64,000 nucleotides of DNA from NCBI GenBank assembly GCA_039090855.1, contig CM077011.1, positions 28,797,001-28,861,000 on the forward strand. Reading direction: 5' to 3'. This stretch comes from Macrothele yani. Taxonomy: Eukaryota > Arthropoda > Arachnida > Araneae > Macrothelidae. The translations under genes were made by a program, and so were the position numbers. Below are positions 1-12,500 of the stretch, piece by piece; the stretch's first letter is position 1, and every line of letters begins with the position of its first letter. The notes beneath the pieces are model-generated. The model saw nothing but the letters and a program-made list of their open reading frames with translations, did not search any database and was not told the origin of the DNA.

Positions 1-402
1 ATGAGGTGGACGATGTACCAAAAAAATTACTAAATAACGTTTAACGTTCTGGTTTTTTTTCTGAATTCAAGAAATTCGAAACAAGCAAAGGTTAGTTAGT
101 AGTTTACTCGTTGCTAATACTAAATCAACTACACTGGCGTGAAAAAATTAAGGACGAGACGGTTTTTCGAATGTAACGTCGTGCAGAAGTGCTCCACATC
201 GACTCAAATCATACCATAAGATCCACAAGATGTAAGAAAATGGGACAAGTGAGCAAAACCGTTCAAACAAGGAATCCAAAGGATACAAAGGCACTATATT
301 GAAAAGGTATCTTCGAGCACAACTGGACAGAAGACAGAAACGTCCATGCGACAGGCGGCTGCCAAGAAAAATCCAGTCTTTAGTAGGAGATATGATCACC
401 TA

Positions 403-560
403 TAACGAAGTAAATTTCTCCGTCATTTTTGGTCTACGCCGGGATTCGAACCCGAGTCCGCTTATTCCGGAACAAATCGCTCTACCAACTGAGCTACGCA
501 GACGTTCATTCTGATTGCTATCTGCCTTTATGTCGTGTGCGTCCTGCTGGCAGGTACGTC
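403..560 (-). repeat. tRNA-derived SINE (family 1)
   Basis: Reverse-complement reading gives a tRNA-like core with A box TAGCTCAGTTGG and B box GGTTCGAATCC, followed by an AT-rich tail (AAATTTACTTCGTTATAG). Other copies are at 30640-30806 and 44688-44842. It lies within the Tc1 element 132-1855. Confidence 0.75.
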
Positions 561-1588
561 ACACACCCCTGACTGCGTTGCAGGATTTACAACGTCTGTC
601 CATGCTGAGGACGAGGTTGTCAAGGAGCTGTTGAGGCATCGCGGCCCATTCCTCTTGTAGTGCCAATCGCAGCTGCGGAATCGTTGCTGGCTGCTGGGGA
701 CGTGCTGCGAAACGTCTCCGAAGGTCACACACGTCTTCGATTGGATTTAGGTCCGGGGACCTTGCGGGCCAATTCGTGAGTTGAATATCTTCACTCTCCA
801 ACAGCTCTGCAAGAGCCACTGTACGATGAGATGTATCGTTGTCGTCCATGAAGAGGAACTCAGGACCCACAGCACCTCTAAACAGACGCACGTGAGTCGG
901 GAGAACCTCGGTACAATAGCGGACACCAGTGACTGAACCTCCTTGGAAGATGTGGAGGTCCGCACGGCTACCAAGCATGATACCGCCTCAAAAGAGAACT
1001 CCACCACCTCCAAACCGGTCCCTTTCGATGATGTTGCAGGTATGATTGCGTGTTACCTTCTCTCCCCAGATGTAGATACGTCCAGAATCGCTCGTCAGAC
1101 TAAATCGGCTCTCATCCGTAAAGAGAACTCGACCCCATTGCTGATGTGTCCAGTTCTTGTGTTCCTGGCACCACAGAAAACCGATATCTCCGATGAACAG
1201 ACGTTAATGGCACACACCGTACTGGTCGTCGTGCAAATAGACAACCTTTGTGCAGCCTCCTGGCCACGGTAAAACGCGATAACGGACGTCCAGTTGTCTG
1301 TTGCATGTGCCTTGCGATTTCTCCCGCTGTCTTCTGTCTGTCTCTTCTCGCCTGTAGGAGAATATAGCGGTCGTCCGCCGCCGTGGTTGCTCGTGGACGA
1401 CCACTGCTAAACTTTTGGACAGCTGTTCCTGTCGTTTGAAATGCTCTCCAAGCTCGTGAAACGATGCTGTGAGCGATCCCGAACTCCTCGGCCACACTAC
1501 TCACATTTCGACCTTCTTCCAACTTCCCAATGACTCGACCTCGGGTAAAGTCATCCAGATGTCGTCTACTGGATTGCCTATTGGCCAT
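559..1588 (-). pseudogene. Tc1-like transposase pseudogene
   Basis: Translation from ATG 1588 gives MANRQSSRRHLDDFTRGRVI, the helix-turn-helix start of a Tc1 transposase, and reaches the linker ARRLHKGCLFARRPVR before a frameshift. A second reading frame carries FMDDNDTSHRTVALAELLES and NWPARSPDLNPIE, the second and third catalytic blocks of a DD34E transposase. At least two frame changes separate the blocks, so no full enzyme can be made. Confidence 0.8.
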
Positions 1589-1855
1589 ATCACACGTTGG
1601 CAGCAACTCGACGTCGTTCAAACCGATGTACACCGTGTAATAGCTTTCACCGAATTGCTGAGCGTACACCGCCCGTGTGCTTTATACCCTTCCGACACTC
1701 CCCCCCCCCCCCGCTACGTCAATCGGCATATATGCACAAACCCTAACGTACCGGACCCTAGTCTATCTCCTGAGTGATCGTTCGCTCCGTCCTGCCTGCT
1801 CATTCCGCTGTTATGCTAATTTCTCCTCTTCGTCCTTAATTTTTGCACACCAGTG

Positions 1856-2286
1856 TAGTTGACATACTGCTTTGCAAGGAGGAGCTTTCACATATCCTTC
1901 ACCCGCTTACTCCTAAACTTGAAAGTAAAGGATGTGTAATTGAGGTATTGTGTAATAGAGTTATTGAAATCGTATTCAGATTTACTTCTCAAGTACAGTT
2001 TACAAGCTTCGCCTCATGAAAACCTTTGACAAAGCTTTTCATAAGTCCAAGCTTGATGTCCAAAGGAGGAAGGAACACATTTTGAGGGTAAACAAATTAA
2101 CTTCTTACAACATTTTTCTACCTGGAGCAAGTGAGGTACTTTTTAACCAATCCTTTTGAACGTAGTGATTTCGTTTGTCTCTACTGTCTCAGTCAAATAC
2201 AAAAAACAACAGTACTTGGTGTAACCTAGCTGCAACCCTAACAAAAGTGCAATGGCCTTTAGATTTCCAGAGATATTCCACTTATA
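1856..2286. other. No gene seen
   Basis: Between two transposons; AT-rich, no coding or repeat signal that I can support. Confidence 0.5.
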
Positions 2287-3799
2287 CAGGGTGTCCCACT
2301 CGCTACCGAACCCGGCATTTCTTTAATAATATTAACACCAATGAAGATATTGCAACGAAAGTTGAAGTGGACTTACCTCATTTCGTGCGAAATGTGATGA
2401 CACCACAAGATGTGCTGGAAGTGGCCAACATTTGCGTCCAGACAACATTGAACCCGGCGCACCATATTGTGGAAAGTCCTTGCCAGTACGTCCGCCGTTA
2501 CTGCCTGAATTTCTTCGGTGATGTTTGCTTCCAAGGCTTCTATGGTTCGCAGTTTCTTTTGGTAAACTCTCCCTTTTATATATCCCCATAAAAAGGAATT
2601 AGGAGGCGTCAGATCGGGCGAGCGCGGTGGCCATAGACCCTTCGAAATGACTCGGTTGCCGAAAAAGGACTGAATTTCTGTCATACTGGCGTGTGATGTG
2701 TGTAATGTCGCTCCAACGTGCTGGTAACATGCAATGGTGAGTTCGTCTTCCATGTGATTTACAAAGGTGTTGATGGTTTCCACATATGCAGCTGTTGTGA
2801 TGGTTGTATCGAGGAAGACGGGCCCAGTTATGCGGCGCCGGGTCATCCGACACCAAACACCAATTTTCTGTGAATGAAGGGGTTCTTCATACATCGCGTT
2901 GGGATTTTCACTGGCCAAAAATACGGGAATTTTGAGAATCGACGTATCTGGATAGGTGAAACCATGCCTCTTCCGAAAACCACATGTAGTCCAGAATGCC
3001 CGGATTTTCCTGAAGAAATGTCTGAAGCCATTGATAGTATATCACTCGTTTCACGTGGTCAGGCTCTTTCAGTTCGTGGACCACGGAGATACGGTGCGAG
3101 TGAAGCTTCGCTTTCTTTACTGCACGTTGACAAGTGCTTTTGGACAACCCTGCTTCCTGTGACAATCGGTGAAGGGACTTTCTGGAAGACGCAAGTAATC
3201 GGCCTTTTACATCCTGGATCGTTTCGTCGGAATTTGTGGACGACCTCTTGCATGGCCGTCTAATGAAGTCCCCTTGGTTTCCAATTTCTTCGACAATGCC
3301 CAAATGGTGGACTTGCTCGGAGGATGTCTGACTGCAAATCTCTCCAAGAATTGCTGTTGACAAAACTTTATCGATTCTGTTTTCCAATAAGTACGAACAG
3401 TAAACAATCGTTCCTCCAGAGTATACCGATAAATTTTCACACGTACTCAAGCAGCCAGGAGCACGAGCACTCACTATCAACAACCATATTGTGTGGATAC
3501 GCTCAGCAAAATGGCATAACAAAAAAGCAGAGAGGCGCGTCCGGCTGGTGGCGGACTGCTCTTCAGTGGCGCCACATTTAGGAATGTGTCTGCCACTAAG
3601 GAGCACTCCGGTTGGCTGGCTGACAGCGCCGAGTTCAGTGCTGTGTGGACGCCAATGGTGGCCACTTCCAGCACATGTTTGATGTCATCATATTTCGCAA
3701 GAAATGAAGCATGTCCACTTCAAATTTCGTTGCAATGTCTTCATTGGTGTTAATATTATTAAAAGAAATGCTGCGTTAGGTAGGGAGTGGGACACCCTG
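2287..3799 (-). mobile_element. Tc1/mariner-superfamily transposon with about 88-bp TIRs
   Basis: The termini CAGGGTGTCCCACTCGCTAC and GGGAGTGGGACACCCTG are inverted and homology continues inward for about 88 bp (for example ACACCAATGAAGATATTGCA against its complement). TA flanks both ends (2285-2286 and 3800-3801). Length is 1513 bp. Confidence 0.9.
2373..3440 (-). pseudogene. Tc1/mariner transposase pseudogene, helix-turn-helix type
   Basis: The N-terminal part (MKIYRYTLEERLFTVRTYWK, from 3440) resembles the helix-turn-helix domain common in insect elements of this kind. The C-terminal part (from 2918) carries ACYQHVGATLHTSHAS and WPPRSPDLTPPNSFLWG. Compared with the usual QxDGAxxH and SPDLTPxDxFLWG blocks, the catalytic aspartates are changed (H for D, N for D). 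The two halves are in different frames. Confidence 0.8.
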
Positions 3800-4153
3800 T
3801 ACTTCTGATACTGAAGCTCTTCTAAAAGCAACTTCATGTTGCCGTATGACTCTTTCATATTTGCAACATATGCAATACATTAAGTTCAGGAGGAAATTTA
3901 TTTCCGTAATTAAGAAGGACCGGTTTCAATCTCACTTTTGAGGAGTCAATGAACAAGAGCCACTTGTCCAGATTGTGTTCATGGCCAAGTGCCTCCATAA
4001 TTGCGTTAACACCTTTACAAAAAAATAAAAAAACATCTTCTTGGGAAAAGTATTCGTCAAACTCATTAAGACGACTGTGGAAAAAACAAGTGCAGTATCA
4101 TGCTGCAGTAGATTCCAATCTTGAACCTATAAGCTCAGCCTACTTTTTAAATA
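3800..4153. other. No gene seen
   Basis: Short spacer between two transposons without recognisable features. Confidence 0.5.
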
Positions 4154-5552
4154 CACTGCCGGCCACCCAAAATGCAACACTAAGAAGGACACGAGATAGC
4201 AAAGAGAGATTTACTGGACACATAACAACAGATACAAAGATGTAACGATTGAGCTTACAGGCCCGTGCGGTTTGCCGAACACGCGGACATCAATAGTTCG
4301 TGTGGCCCCCATGGCTGGAAATAACGGCCGCTACACGCCGCGGCATCGAACGAAAGAGGCTTTGGATGTGGGCTTGGGGTATGTCGGTCCAGGCTGCTTC
4401 CACACGTTGCCACAGTTCATCAGGCGTAGCCGCGGATGGTGCTTGCCGGGCCACTCGGTTGCCGATCAGCGACCAGACGTGTTTGATGTGCGACAGATCA
4501 AGAGAACAGGTGGGCCACGGCAGCAGTGACACCTGGTGGGCCGTGAATAATTGTTGCACGATGCGTGCCACGTGCGAGCGCATTGTCCTGTTGAAACGTG
4601 GCCGATGGCAGGTCCTGCAGGTAAGGGAGGATTACAGGCTCCAAAACGTCGGAGATGGTGCGGTGGCTGTTGAGTGTACCGGCGATGCGTACCAGAGGGA
4701 TGCGGGTGTCATATCCAATTGCGCTCCAAACCATAACGCCAGGCCACAGACCGGTATGGCGATGCATAATGCAGACGTCATACAGTCTCTCGCCGCGGTG
4801 CCGCCACACGCGGATCCGACTATCGTGGTGTTGCAGGCGGAAGCGGGATTCGTCGAAGAAGACAATGTCGTGCCATTCCGTAGTCCAGGTGCGGCGTTCA
4901 ACTGCCCACTGCCGCCGCACTCGCCGGTCGTGTAACGTCAAAGGTAATCAGAGCAATGGGCGCCGTGCGACAAGTCCCCGCTCCTGCAGAACGGTGCGTG
5001 TTGACACAGGTTGTTGCGCAACACACCCTAATTCCTGCGCTAACGTTCGTGATGTGGCGGTGTGAGCCGTCAATGTCCGCCGCACAACATGCCGGTCCTC
5101 ACGTTCGGGGATGTGCCGCGGCTGCGGCAATCGCTCACGTCGGTCCCTCCGTCCCTCCTGCACCTACCGAATCCATACTCGCCTCACTGTGGCTGGATTT
5201 CGTCCCACACGGGCGCCGGTGTCTCGGTGCGGTTAACCGCTATCGCAATAAGCCACTATTCGCCCTCTGTCGAACTCCGAAACGTGCTGAAATGACTGCC
5301 GTATTCTGAGACGAGGCATCAGAAAGTTTCTCACGCACAGGTCCGGCAGCAGAACACACTTCCACTACTTACACCCCGCCTTCTGTGCACCCTTTTTATA
5401 GTGCTTCTAGGTGGCGTGCCGGACGCACATGATTTGCATATGCCCTGCAATGCTAATCGTTTGCATGTCCTCTCGCGGGCGACGCATGCTGAGGAATTTC
5501 AGGCCAATCAGATGCTTCCTTCTTGGTGTTGCATTTTGGGTGGCCAGCGGTG
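4154..5552 (-). mobile_element. GC-rich Tc1-like transposon
   Basis: The termini are CACTGCCGGCCACCCAAAAT and a matching complement ending GCCAGCGGTG, with TA on both sides. At 1399 bp it is nearly the same length as its relative at 61818-63213. Its coding part is clearly richer in G and C than the surrounding DNA. Confidence 0.9.
4290..5319 (-). pseudogene. Tc1-like transposase pseudogene
   Basis: ATG at 5319 begins MPRLRIRQSFQHVSEFDRG. Further blocks are RTLAQELGCVAQQPVSTRTV, MTLHDRRVRRQWAVERRTWT, HDIVFFDESRF (first catalytic Asp), FQQDNALARGTHRA (second Asp), and a final frame starting HVARIVQQLFTAHQVSLLPW. In that last frame the SPD block is changed to SLDLSHIKHVW, so the third catalytic acid is lost. 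Several frameshifts separate the parts. Confidence 0.85.
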
Positions 5553-6042
5553 TATATCCAAAACACGGATAAAGTCATTCAGATCTTCTTGTGGAAGTAA
5601 ATGTGGTTCATTTGAAGAACAGGTAGCTTGGTATGTTGGATCAGACATGCCTCCATGTTTTCCCTCATGATATGCTCCAGTTTCGTTTGATTCCTTATCA
5701 CTGAGAGTAATATGATCTGGAGGATATGGTGCTGGAAGCACAGCAAGGTTAGTAGAGAGAAAGGTTTGCTCACCCCGCCGTCCTCACAAACGAATAATCG
5801 TGACGTCACTGAGTGACATCACCGTCCTAACATGTGATTCCCAGACCCCGAATTATAGTTATATGGGAAGATGTCTTGTCAGCAATTTTTATTACTTAAA
5901 CACAGAACAAAAGCTTATGCAAAAGCACATTTCATTAAATACAGAAGAAATCCACAGTCATTTGAATATTTTAGTAAAGAAGATTTCAAAAATACCTCCT
6001 GCACAGTTTTGATGCATAAAGAGCAAGAAAACGGTTATACTA
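5553..6042. other. No gene seen
   Basis: Unique-looking AT-rich spacer; frames are short and unconvincing. Confidence 0.5.
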
Positions 6043-6995
6043 GGAGTGTTCGAATGAAAAGGTACGAAACGACACTGTGGGTATAAATGAAGACTTTATT
6101 CAAAGTATACACCATAGGCCGTAGCACAACGACCCCATTGATTAACGAACCGAAGGATTCCTTGTTCCCAGAATTTCTATGGCCGTGACGAGACCCAGTC
6201 CTGCACAGCGTCCTTGAGTTCGTCGTCCGAGTGGAAGCGCTTCCCTTTCAGATGTTTTTTCAGGGGACCAAACACATGGAAATTGCATCACCTGTGACGA
6301 TCCGCTCCAGGAAAGCGGGGTCTTCATGATACCGAAACAGATGTTGAAGTGCTAGCCCCATACGCAGTTCCTTTTGCTGGTCGGTAAGCTGCTTCGAAAC
6401 CCACTACGCGCGCACCTTCCGATAACGCAACCTGTCGTGAACAATTGTCCACACTGTTCCAACGCTGACATCCACCTCCACCGCCAACATTCGCAATGTG
6501 ACACGCCGATCACCTCTCACTAGGTCGTCCACCTTGTCGATGAGATCGGCCGTGATGACTGTGTTTGCCTGGCCCGGTCTCGGGTCATCAACCAAGCTCT
6601 CACGGCCTGCACGAAAACGGGCACTCCATTTTCTCACTGACTTGTCGGACACACAGTCTTCCCCATATACGGTCACCATCCGGCGATGAATAGCGGCCGG
6701 TTTAACACCTTCCGCTGTCAGAAATCGGATAACGCCTCGCTGCTCCTCAATCGTCGAATTTTGCAATGTGAACGCCATCCTGTCCTCACACACACTGCCG
6801 CGTCAATTGGACGGCGCTCTTTATAAGAGCCTCTGCTCTCTCCTGCGCATGCGGGCGCCCGCGCATGCTCCGATCCACGCCGGCGACTCCAATCGCATCC
6901 CTAGATGTGTCGCTACGTTCTCCCATAGCGGCATAGACAAATATGTTAACGGTTACGTTCTTATGACGTTTCGTACCTTTTCATTTGAACACCCT
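6043..6995 (-). mobile_element. mariner element with internal deletion
   Basis: Inverted ends (GTGTTCGAATGAAAAGGTAC and complement at 6969-6995) are flanked by TA. At 953 bp it is about 350 bp shorter than a full mariner, and the missing part is the middle of the catalytic domain. Confidence 0.88.
6142..6778 (-). pseudogene. mariner transposase fragment
   Basis: From ATG 6778 the protein reads MAFTLQNSTIEEQRGVIRFL and continues through two helix-turn-helix regions (VSDKSVRKWSARFRAGRESL, then DDPRPGQ and VDVSVGTVWTIVHDRL), the classic mariner N-terminus. A stop near 6404 is followed by WVSKQLTDQQKELRM and LERIVTGDAISMC, which contains the first catalytic Asp. The remaining catalytic acids are deleted. 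Confidence 0.85.
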
Positions 6996-7852
6996 TATAC
7001 TTTTAAATGTTAACTTAGCTACAAGGGGAATATTTGCTGTTTTTATATAAATTTAGAAAAGAAAACGCACAGCAAGACATATTATTGCCATATAGTAAAG
7101 AATTTCTGGCTGTATTACCGAATAAAAATGCTTTCAAGGAGTTCCCTATTTCCCATGTATCGTTCCTCTTTGTTTGCGTACAACCTGATCACACACAACG
7201 CGAAAGAAAGTAGTTCACGATAAATTTTACGCACATTGTTTTTAGTATTTCGTTATAATAAACGCCTTAAAGACCATTTTTATTTGTAGATACATTTTAT
7301 GAAGGGAATATATCGAATAACAGTACAACGTTTTTATTTTGTTTTTATCCGGAGACAGCGTATTGCGAAGCTATTTCCAACTTTTGTTCTGGAGGTCTAA
7401 GTGGCTAAGACTGACGCCTCATTTTGTGAGAGAATTTATTCGGATTTCATGAATTATGCTGTTTCACTCATTTAACGGTCAATCACACATTTTTTATCGA
7501 TTCTGGCAGTAGAGCTTATACTCAAAGTATCGAATTCAATTGGAGAGCTCTCAATTTTGAGATATTCGGTGGTCTTACGATGGCGATTTGGACAGTGACG
7601 TCACAAAGTAATCACCGGAAGTGCAAGAAGAGCATAATCGTGCCATCTTCTATCCTTGGAAGCTCAGCAATGTGGGGAACTGGTCTCATTGTAGATAGTA
7701 GATTAGGGTATTTCACTAAGTTCTTTGTTTTTGTTCTGACCAGTTTTGTGTACTTTCAATGGAGAAATAGAAGTATGTTGTGTGATCTTTGGGTTCCTTT
7801 TAAATCATTGGAACAGCAAATGGCGTACGGATTACGCTAGATGACGAAAATA
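6996..7852. other. No gene seen
   Basis: AT-rich; one 86-codon frame (7580-7840) has a hydrophobic middle but no family signature or splice sites. Confidence 0.5.
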
Positions 7853-9386
7853 CACTGCCGGACAATTGCTAAGGACGGATGACAATAGCAACGATAGCAA
7901 CCATAAAATGGAAGGCAGGAAAATGTGGAAATTAGCATAAGTGCGGGATACAGTAAGACGTGTTGTGCGTATGCAAATTTTGAATTGCCGAACTTGTTCG
8001 TGACGTCAAAGCGCTGATAAAAGATATAAAGGATTTGACCCGTATTGACCGTTGTTGTTCAAACGCAAAGTTGAAAGGGAAAGAATCAATTGACGAACTT
8101 GCAATTTTCAGTATGTCTTCCCGACATCACCTAGATGATTTTACGCGTGGCCGTATTATTGGCAAGATTGCAGAAGGGAGAAAAATAACAGATGTTGCCA
8201 GGGAGTTCGACGTCAGCCACAGTGTTGTTTCAAGGCTTTGGAAATCATTTCAAACAAATGGAGAGTGTGGCAAACGTCACGGGGAAGGTCGTGTTCGCAG
8301 TACGACACCTGCAGAAGATCGGTACATAGTGCTATCAACAAAAAGACACCGGCGCAGCACAGCTAGTGAGGTAGCAAATCAGTTTATGGCTGCTACTGGC
8401 AAGCGGATCTCCCGAAAAACTGTCGCCAGACGTTTGCATGAAGGAGGACTATACGCACGCCGTCCTCTTGTGTGCATCCCATTGTCCAACCGTCACCGTA
8501 CCACCCGTTTGCAATGGTGCCATCAACATCGCAATTGGACTGATAACGACTTGCCTGCTGTCCTCTTCTCAGAGAAGAGTAGATACAGTCTATCGTCTGA
8601 TTGTCGACGACAACTGATATGGCGTGATAGTGGTACTGCATATTGTCCAGCAAACATACAGGAAAGGGACCGATATCCGAGTGTCATGGTATGGGCTGGC
8701 ATCATGATCAATGGCCGTACGTCCCACTATGTGCTTCCAACTGGGACTATGACTGGACAACGATACATTAATGATGTTCTGCTACCTCATGTTCGCATGT
8801 TCCGTGGTGCTGTCGGTGATAGATTCATTTTCATGGACGACAACGCAACATGTCATGGAACAGTCGCAGTCCAGGAGTGTCTTGAGAGCGAGGATATTCA
8901 ACGCCTCGTATAGCCAGCAGGTTCTCCAGATCTGAATCCCACTGAAAATGCGTGGGATGCTTTAGGGAGGAGTCTTGCTGGTCGCCAATGCCCTCCAATA
9001 AACTAGGACACCCTCATCCGTGCACTGACAGAGGAATGGGATAAATTACCCCAACAGCTGCTTGATAATGTTGTGCAAAGCATGACACGACGTGTGGAAT
9101 CTTGCATCGCCCTCCATGGTGGCCATATCCTGTATTGACATCTTACGCCGGAACGCCTGCGGACGGTAATTGCATTTTTTCACGTTTACTTATTCTGCAC
9201 AAAATGGCCTGTTTGTCCCTTGAACACGTTCCAAGGCCTTCTGGATTTCAGAGCTCAATAAATTGTCTTTCTTGTAATGTTCTGGCATTCTGACATTATT
9301 TTATTTCACTTGGCATCCAACCACACTTACTTTTTTATGCGCTATATAGCCGTTTATGATCCGTCCTTAGCAATTGTCCAGCAGTG
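7853..9386 (+). mobile_element. Tc1-like (DD34E) transposon, nearly full length
   Basis: The left end CACTGCCGGACAATTGCTAA pairs with the complement of the right end (TTAGCAATTGTCCAGCAGTG), and TA flanks both (7851-7852, 9387-9388). Length is 1534 bp. It is the best-preserved transposon in the window. Confidence 0.95.
8113..9138 (+). pseudogene. Tc1-like DD34E transposase, two nonsense codons
   Basis: One continuous frame of 342 codons runs from ATG 8113 to TGA 9138, close to the normal length of a Tc1 transposase. It has the N-terminal helix-turn-helix (RHHLDDFTRGRIIGKIAEGR), linker RRLHEGGLYARRPLV, block FMDDNATCHG with the second Asp, and SPDLNPTENAW with Glu 34 residues later. Two in-frame TAG codons (8911-8913, where Trp is expected before PAGSPDL, and 9004-9006) break it. 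The first catalytic block reads FSEKSRY where FSDESR is usual, so the first Asp is also replaced. There is no frameshift, so decay looks recent. Confidence 0.9.
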
Positions 9387-9525
9387 TATTATCATGTGGT
9401 CACCAGAAAACTAAGTCTGACGGGAAAAATCTGATTTTATCTAGATTCAGCATAAGAAAGTATACTTTGAACATCCATCAAAAACCTATGGACAGATTTG
9501 TTAATCTTACATAAAGCTGTCTCAG

Positions 9526-12500
9526 CACGATTTAGAACACTTCCATCTAATTCACTTCCACGATTTAGAACACTTCCATCAAATTCACTTCCACGATTTA
9601 GAACACTTCCATCTAATTCACTTCCACGATTTAGAACACTTCCATCTAATTCACTTCCACGATTTAGAACACTTCCATCTAATTCACTTCCACGATTTAG
9701 AACACTTCCATCTAATTCACTTCCACGATTTAGAACACTTCCATCTAATTCACTTCCACGATTTAGAACACTTCCATCTAATTCACTTCCACGATTTAGA
9801 ACACTTCCATCTAATTCACTTCCACGATTTAGAACACTTCCATCTAATTCACTTCCACGATTTAGAACACTTCCATCTAATTCACTTCCACGATTTAGAA
9901 CACTTCCATCTAATTCACTTCCACGATTTAGAACACTTCCATCTAATTCACTTCCACGATTTAGAACACTTCCATCTAATTCACTTCCACGATTTAGAAC
10001 ACTTCCATCTAATTCACTTCCACGATTTAGAACACTTCCATCTAATTCACTTCCACGATTTAGAACACTTCCATCTAATTCACTTCCACGATTTAGAACA
10101 CTTCCATCTAATTAACTTCCACGATTTAGAACACTTCCATCTAATTCACTTCCACGATTTAGAACACTTCCATCTAATTCACTTCCACGATTTAGAACAC
10201 TTCCATCTAATTCACTTCCACGATTTAGAACACTTCCATCTAATTAACTTCCACGATTTAGAACACTTCCATCTAATTCACTTCCACGATTTAGAACACT
10301 TCCATCTAATTCACTTCCACGATTTAGAACACTTCCATCTAATTAACTTCCACGATTTAGAACACTTCCATCTAATTCACTTCCACGATTTAGAACACTT
10401 CCATCTAATTCACTTCCACGATTTAGAACACTTCCATCTAATTCACTTCCACGATTTAGAACACTTCCATCTAATTCACTTCCACGATTTAGAACACTTC
10501 CATCTAATTCACTTCCACGATTTAGAACACTTCCATCTAATTCACTTCCACGATTTAGAACACTTCCATCTAATTCACTTCCACGATTTAGAACACTTCC
10601 ATCTAATTCACTTCCACGATTTAGAACACTTCCATCTAATTCACTTCCACGATTTAGAACACTTCCATCTAATTCACTTCCACGATTTAGAACACTTCCA
10701 TCTAATTCACTTCCACGATTTAGAACACTTCCATCTAATTCACTTCCACGATTTAGAACACTTCCATCTAATTCACTTCCACGATTTAGAACACTTCCAT
10801 CTAATTCACTTCCACGATTTAGAACACTTCCATCTAATTCACTTCCACGATTTAGAACACTTCCATCTAATTCACTTCCACGATTTAGAACACTTCCATC
10901 TAATTCACTTCCACGATTTAGAACACTTCCATCTAATTCACTTCCACGATTTAGAACACTTCCATCTAATTCACTTCCACGATTTAGAACACTTCCATCT
11001 AATTCACTTCCACGATTTAGAACACTTCCATCTAATTCACTTCCACGATTTAGAACACTTCCATCTAATTCACTTCCACGATTTAGAACACTTCCATCTA
11101 ATTCACTTCCACGATTTAGAACACTTCCATCTAATTCACTTCCACGATTTAGAACACTTCCATCTAATTCACTTCCACGATTTAGAACACTTCCATCTAA
11201 TTCACTTCCACGATTTAGAACACTTCCATCTAATTCACTTCCACGATTTAGAACACTTCCATCTAATTCACTTCCACGATTTAGAACACTTCCATCTAAT
11301 TCACTTCCACGATTTAGAACACTTCCATCTAATTCACTTCCACGATTTAGAACACTTCCATCTAATTCACTTCCACGATTTAGAACACTTCCATCTAATT
11401 CACTTCCACGATTTAGAACACTTCCATCTAATTCACTTCCACGATTTAGAACACTTCCATCTAATTCACTTCCACGATTTAGAACACTTCCATCTAATTC
11501 ACTTCCACGATTTAGAACACTTCCATCTAATTCACTTCCACGATTTAGAACACTTCCATCTAATTCACTTCCACGATTTAGAACACTTCCATCTAATTCA
11601 CTTCCACGATTTAGAACACTTCCATCTAATTCACTTCCACGATTTAGAACACTTCCATCTAATTCACTTCCACGATTTAGAACACTTCCATCTAATTCAC
11701 TTCCACGATTTAGAACACTTCCATCTAATTCACTTCCACGATTTAGAACACTTCCATCTAATTCACTTCCACGATTTAGAACACTTCCATCTAATTCACT
11801 TCCACGATTTAGAACACTTCCATCTAATTCACTTCCACGATTTAGAACACTTCCATCTAATTCACTTCCACGATTTAGAACACTTCCATCTAATTCACTT
11901 CCACGATTTAGAACACTTCCATCTAATTCACTTCCACGATTTAGAACACTTCCATCTAATTCACTTCCACGATTTAGAACACTTCCATCTAATTAACTTC
12001 CACGATTTAGAACACTTCCATCTAATTAACTTCCACGATTTAGAACACTTCCATCTAATTAACTTCCACGATTTAGAACACTTCCATCTAATTCACTTCC
12101 ACGATTTAGAACACTTCCATCTAATTCACTTCCACGATTTAGAACACTTCCATCTAATTCACTTCCACGATTTAGAACACTTCCATCTAATTAACTTCCA
12201 CGATTTAGAACACTTCCATCTAATTCACTTCCACGATTTAGAACACTTCCATCTAATTCACTTCCACGATTTAGAACACTTCCATCTAATTCACTTCCAC
12301 GATTTAGAACACTTCCATCTAATTCACTTCCACGATTTAGAACACTTCCATCTAATTCACTTCCACGATTTAGAACACTTCCATCTAATTCACTTCCACG
12401 ATTTAGAACACTTCCATCTAATTCACTTCCACGATTTAGAACACTTCCATCTAATTAACTTCCACGATTTAGAACACTTCCATCTAATTAACTTCCACGA

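Larger units (their letters stand above)
132..1855 (-). mobile_element. Tc1-like transposon, degenerate, with SINE insertion
   Basis: Terminal inverted repeats of about 28 bp (CACTGGCGTGAAAAAATTAA on the left, its diverged complement at 1828-1855) are flanked by TA on both sides. The interior holds a broken minus-strand transposase (559-1588) and a tRNA-derived SINE (403-560), which makes it longer than a usual 1.5-kb element. Its transposase resembles that of the element at 7853-9386. Confidence 0.85.

Noticed and set aside
9498..10115. A 205-residue repetitive protein
   Set aside because: The frame exists only because the satellite unit is 33 bp; later units carry TAA in the same frame and there is no start context.
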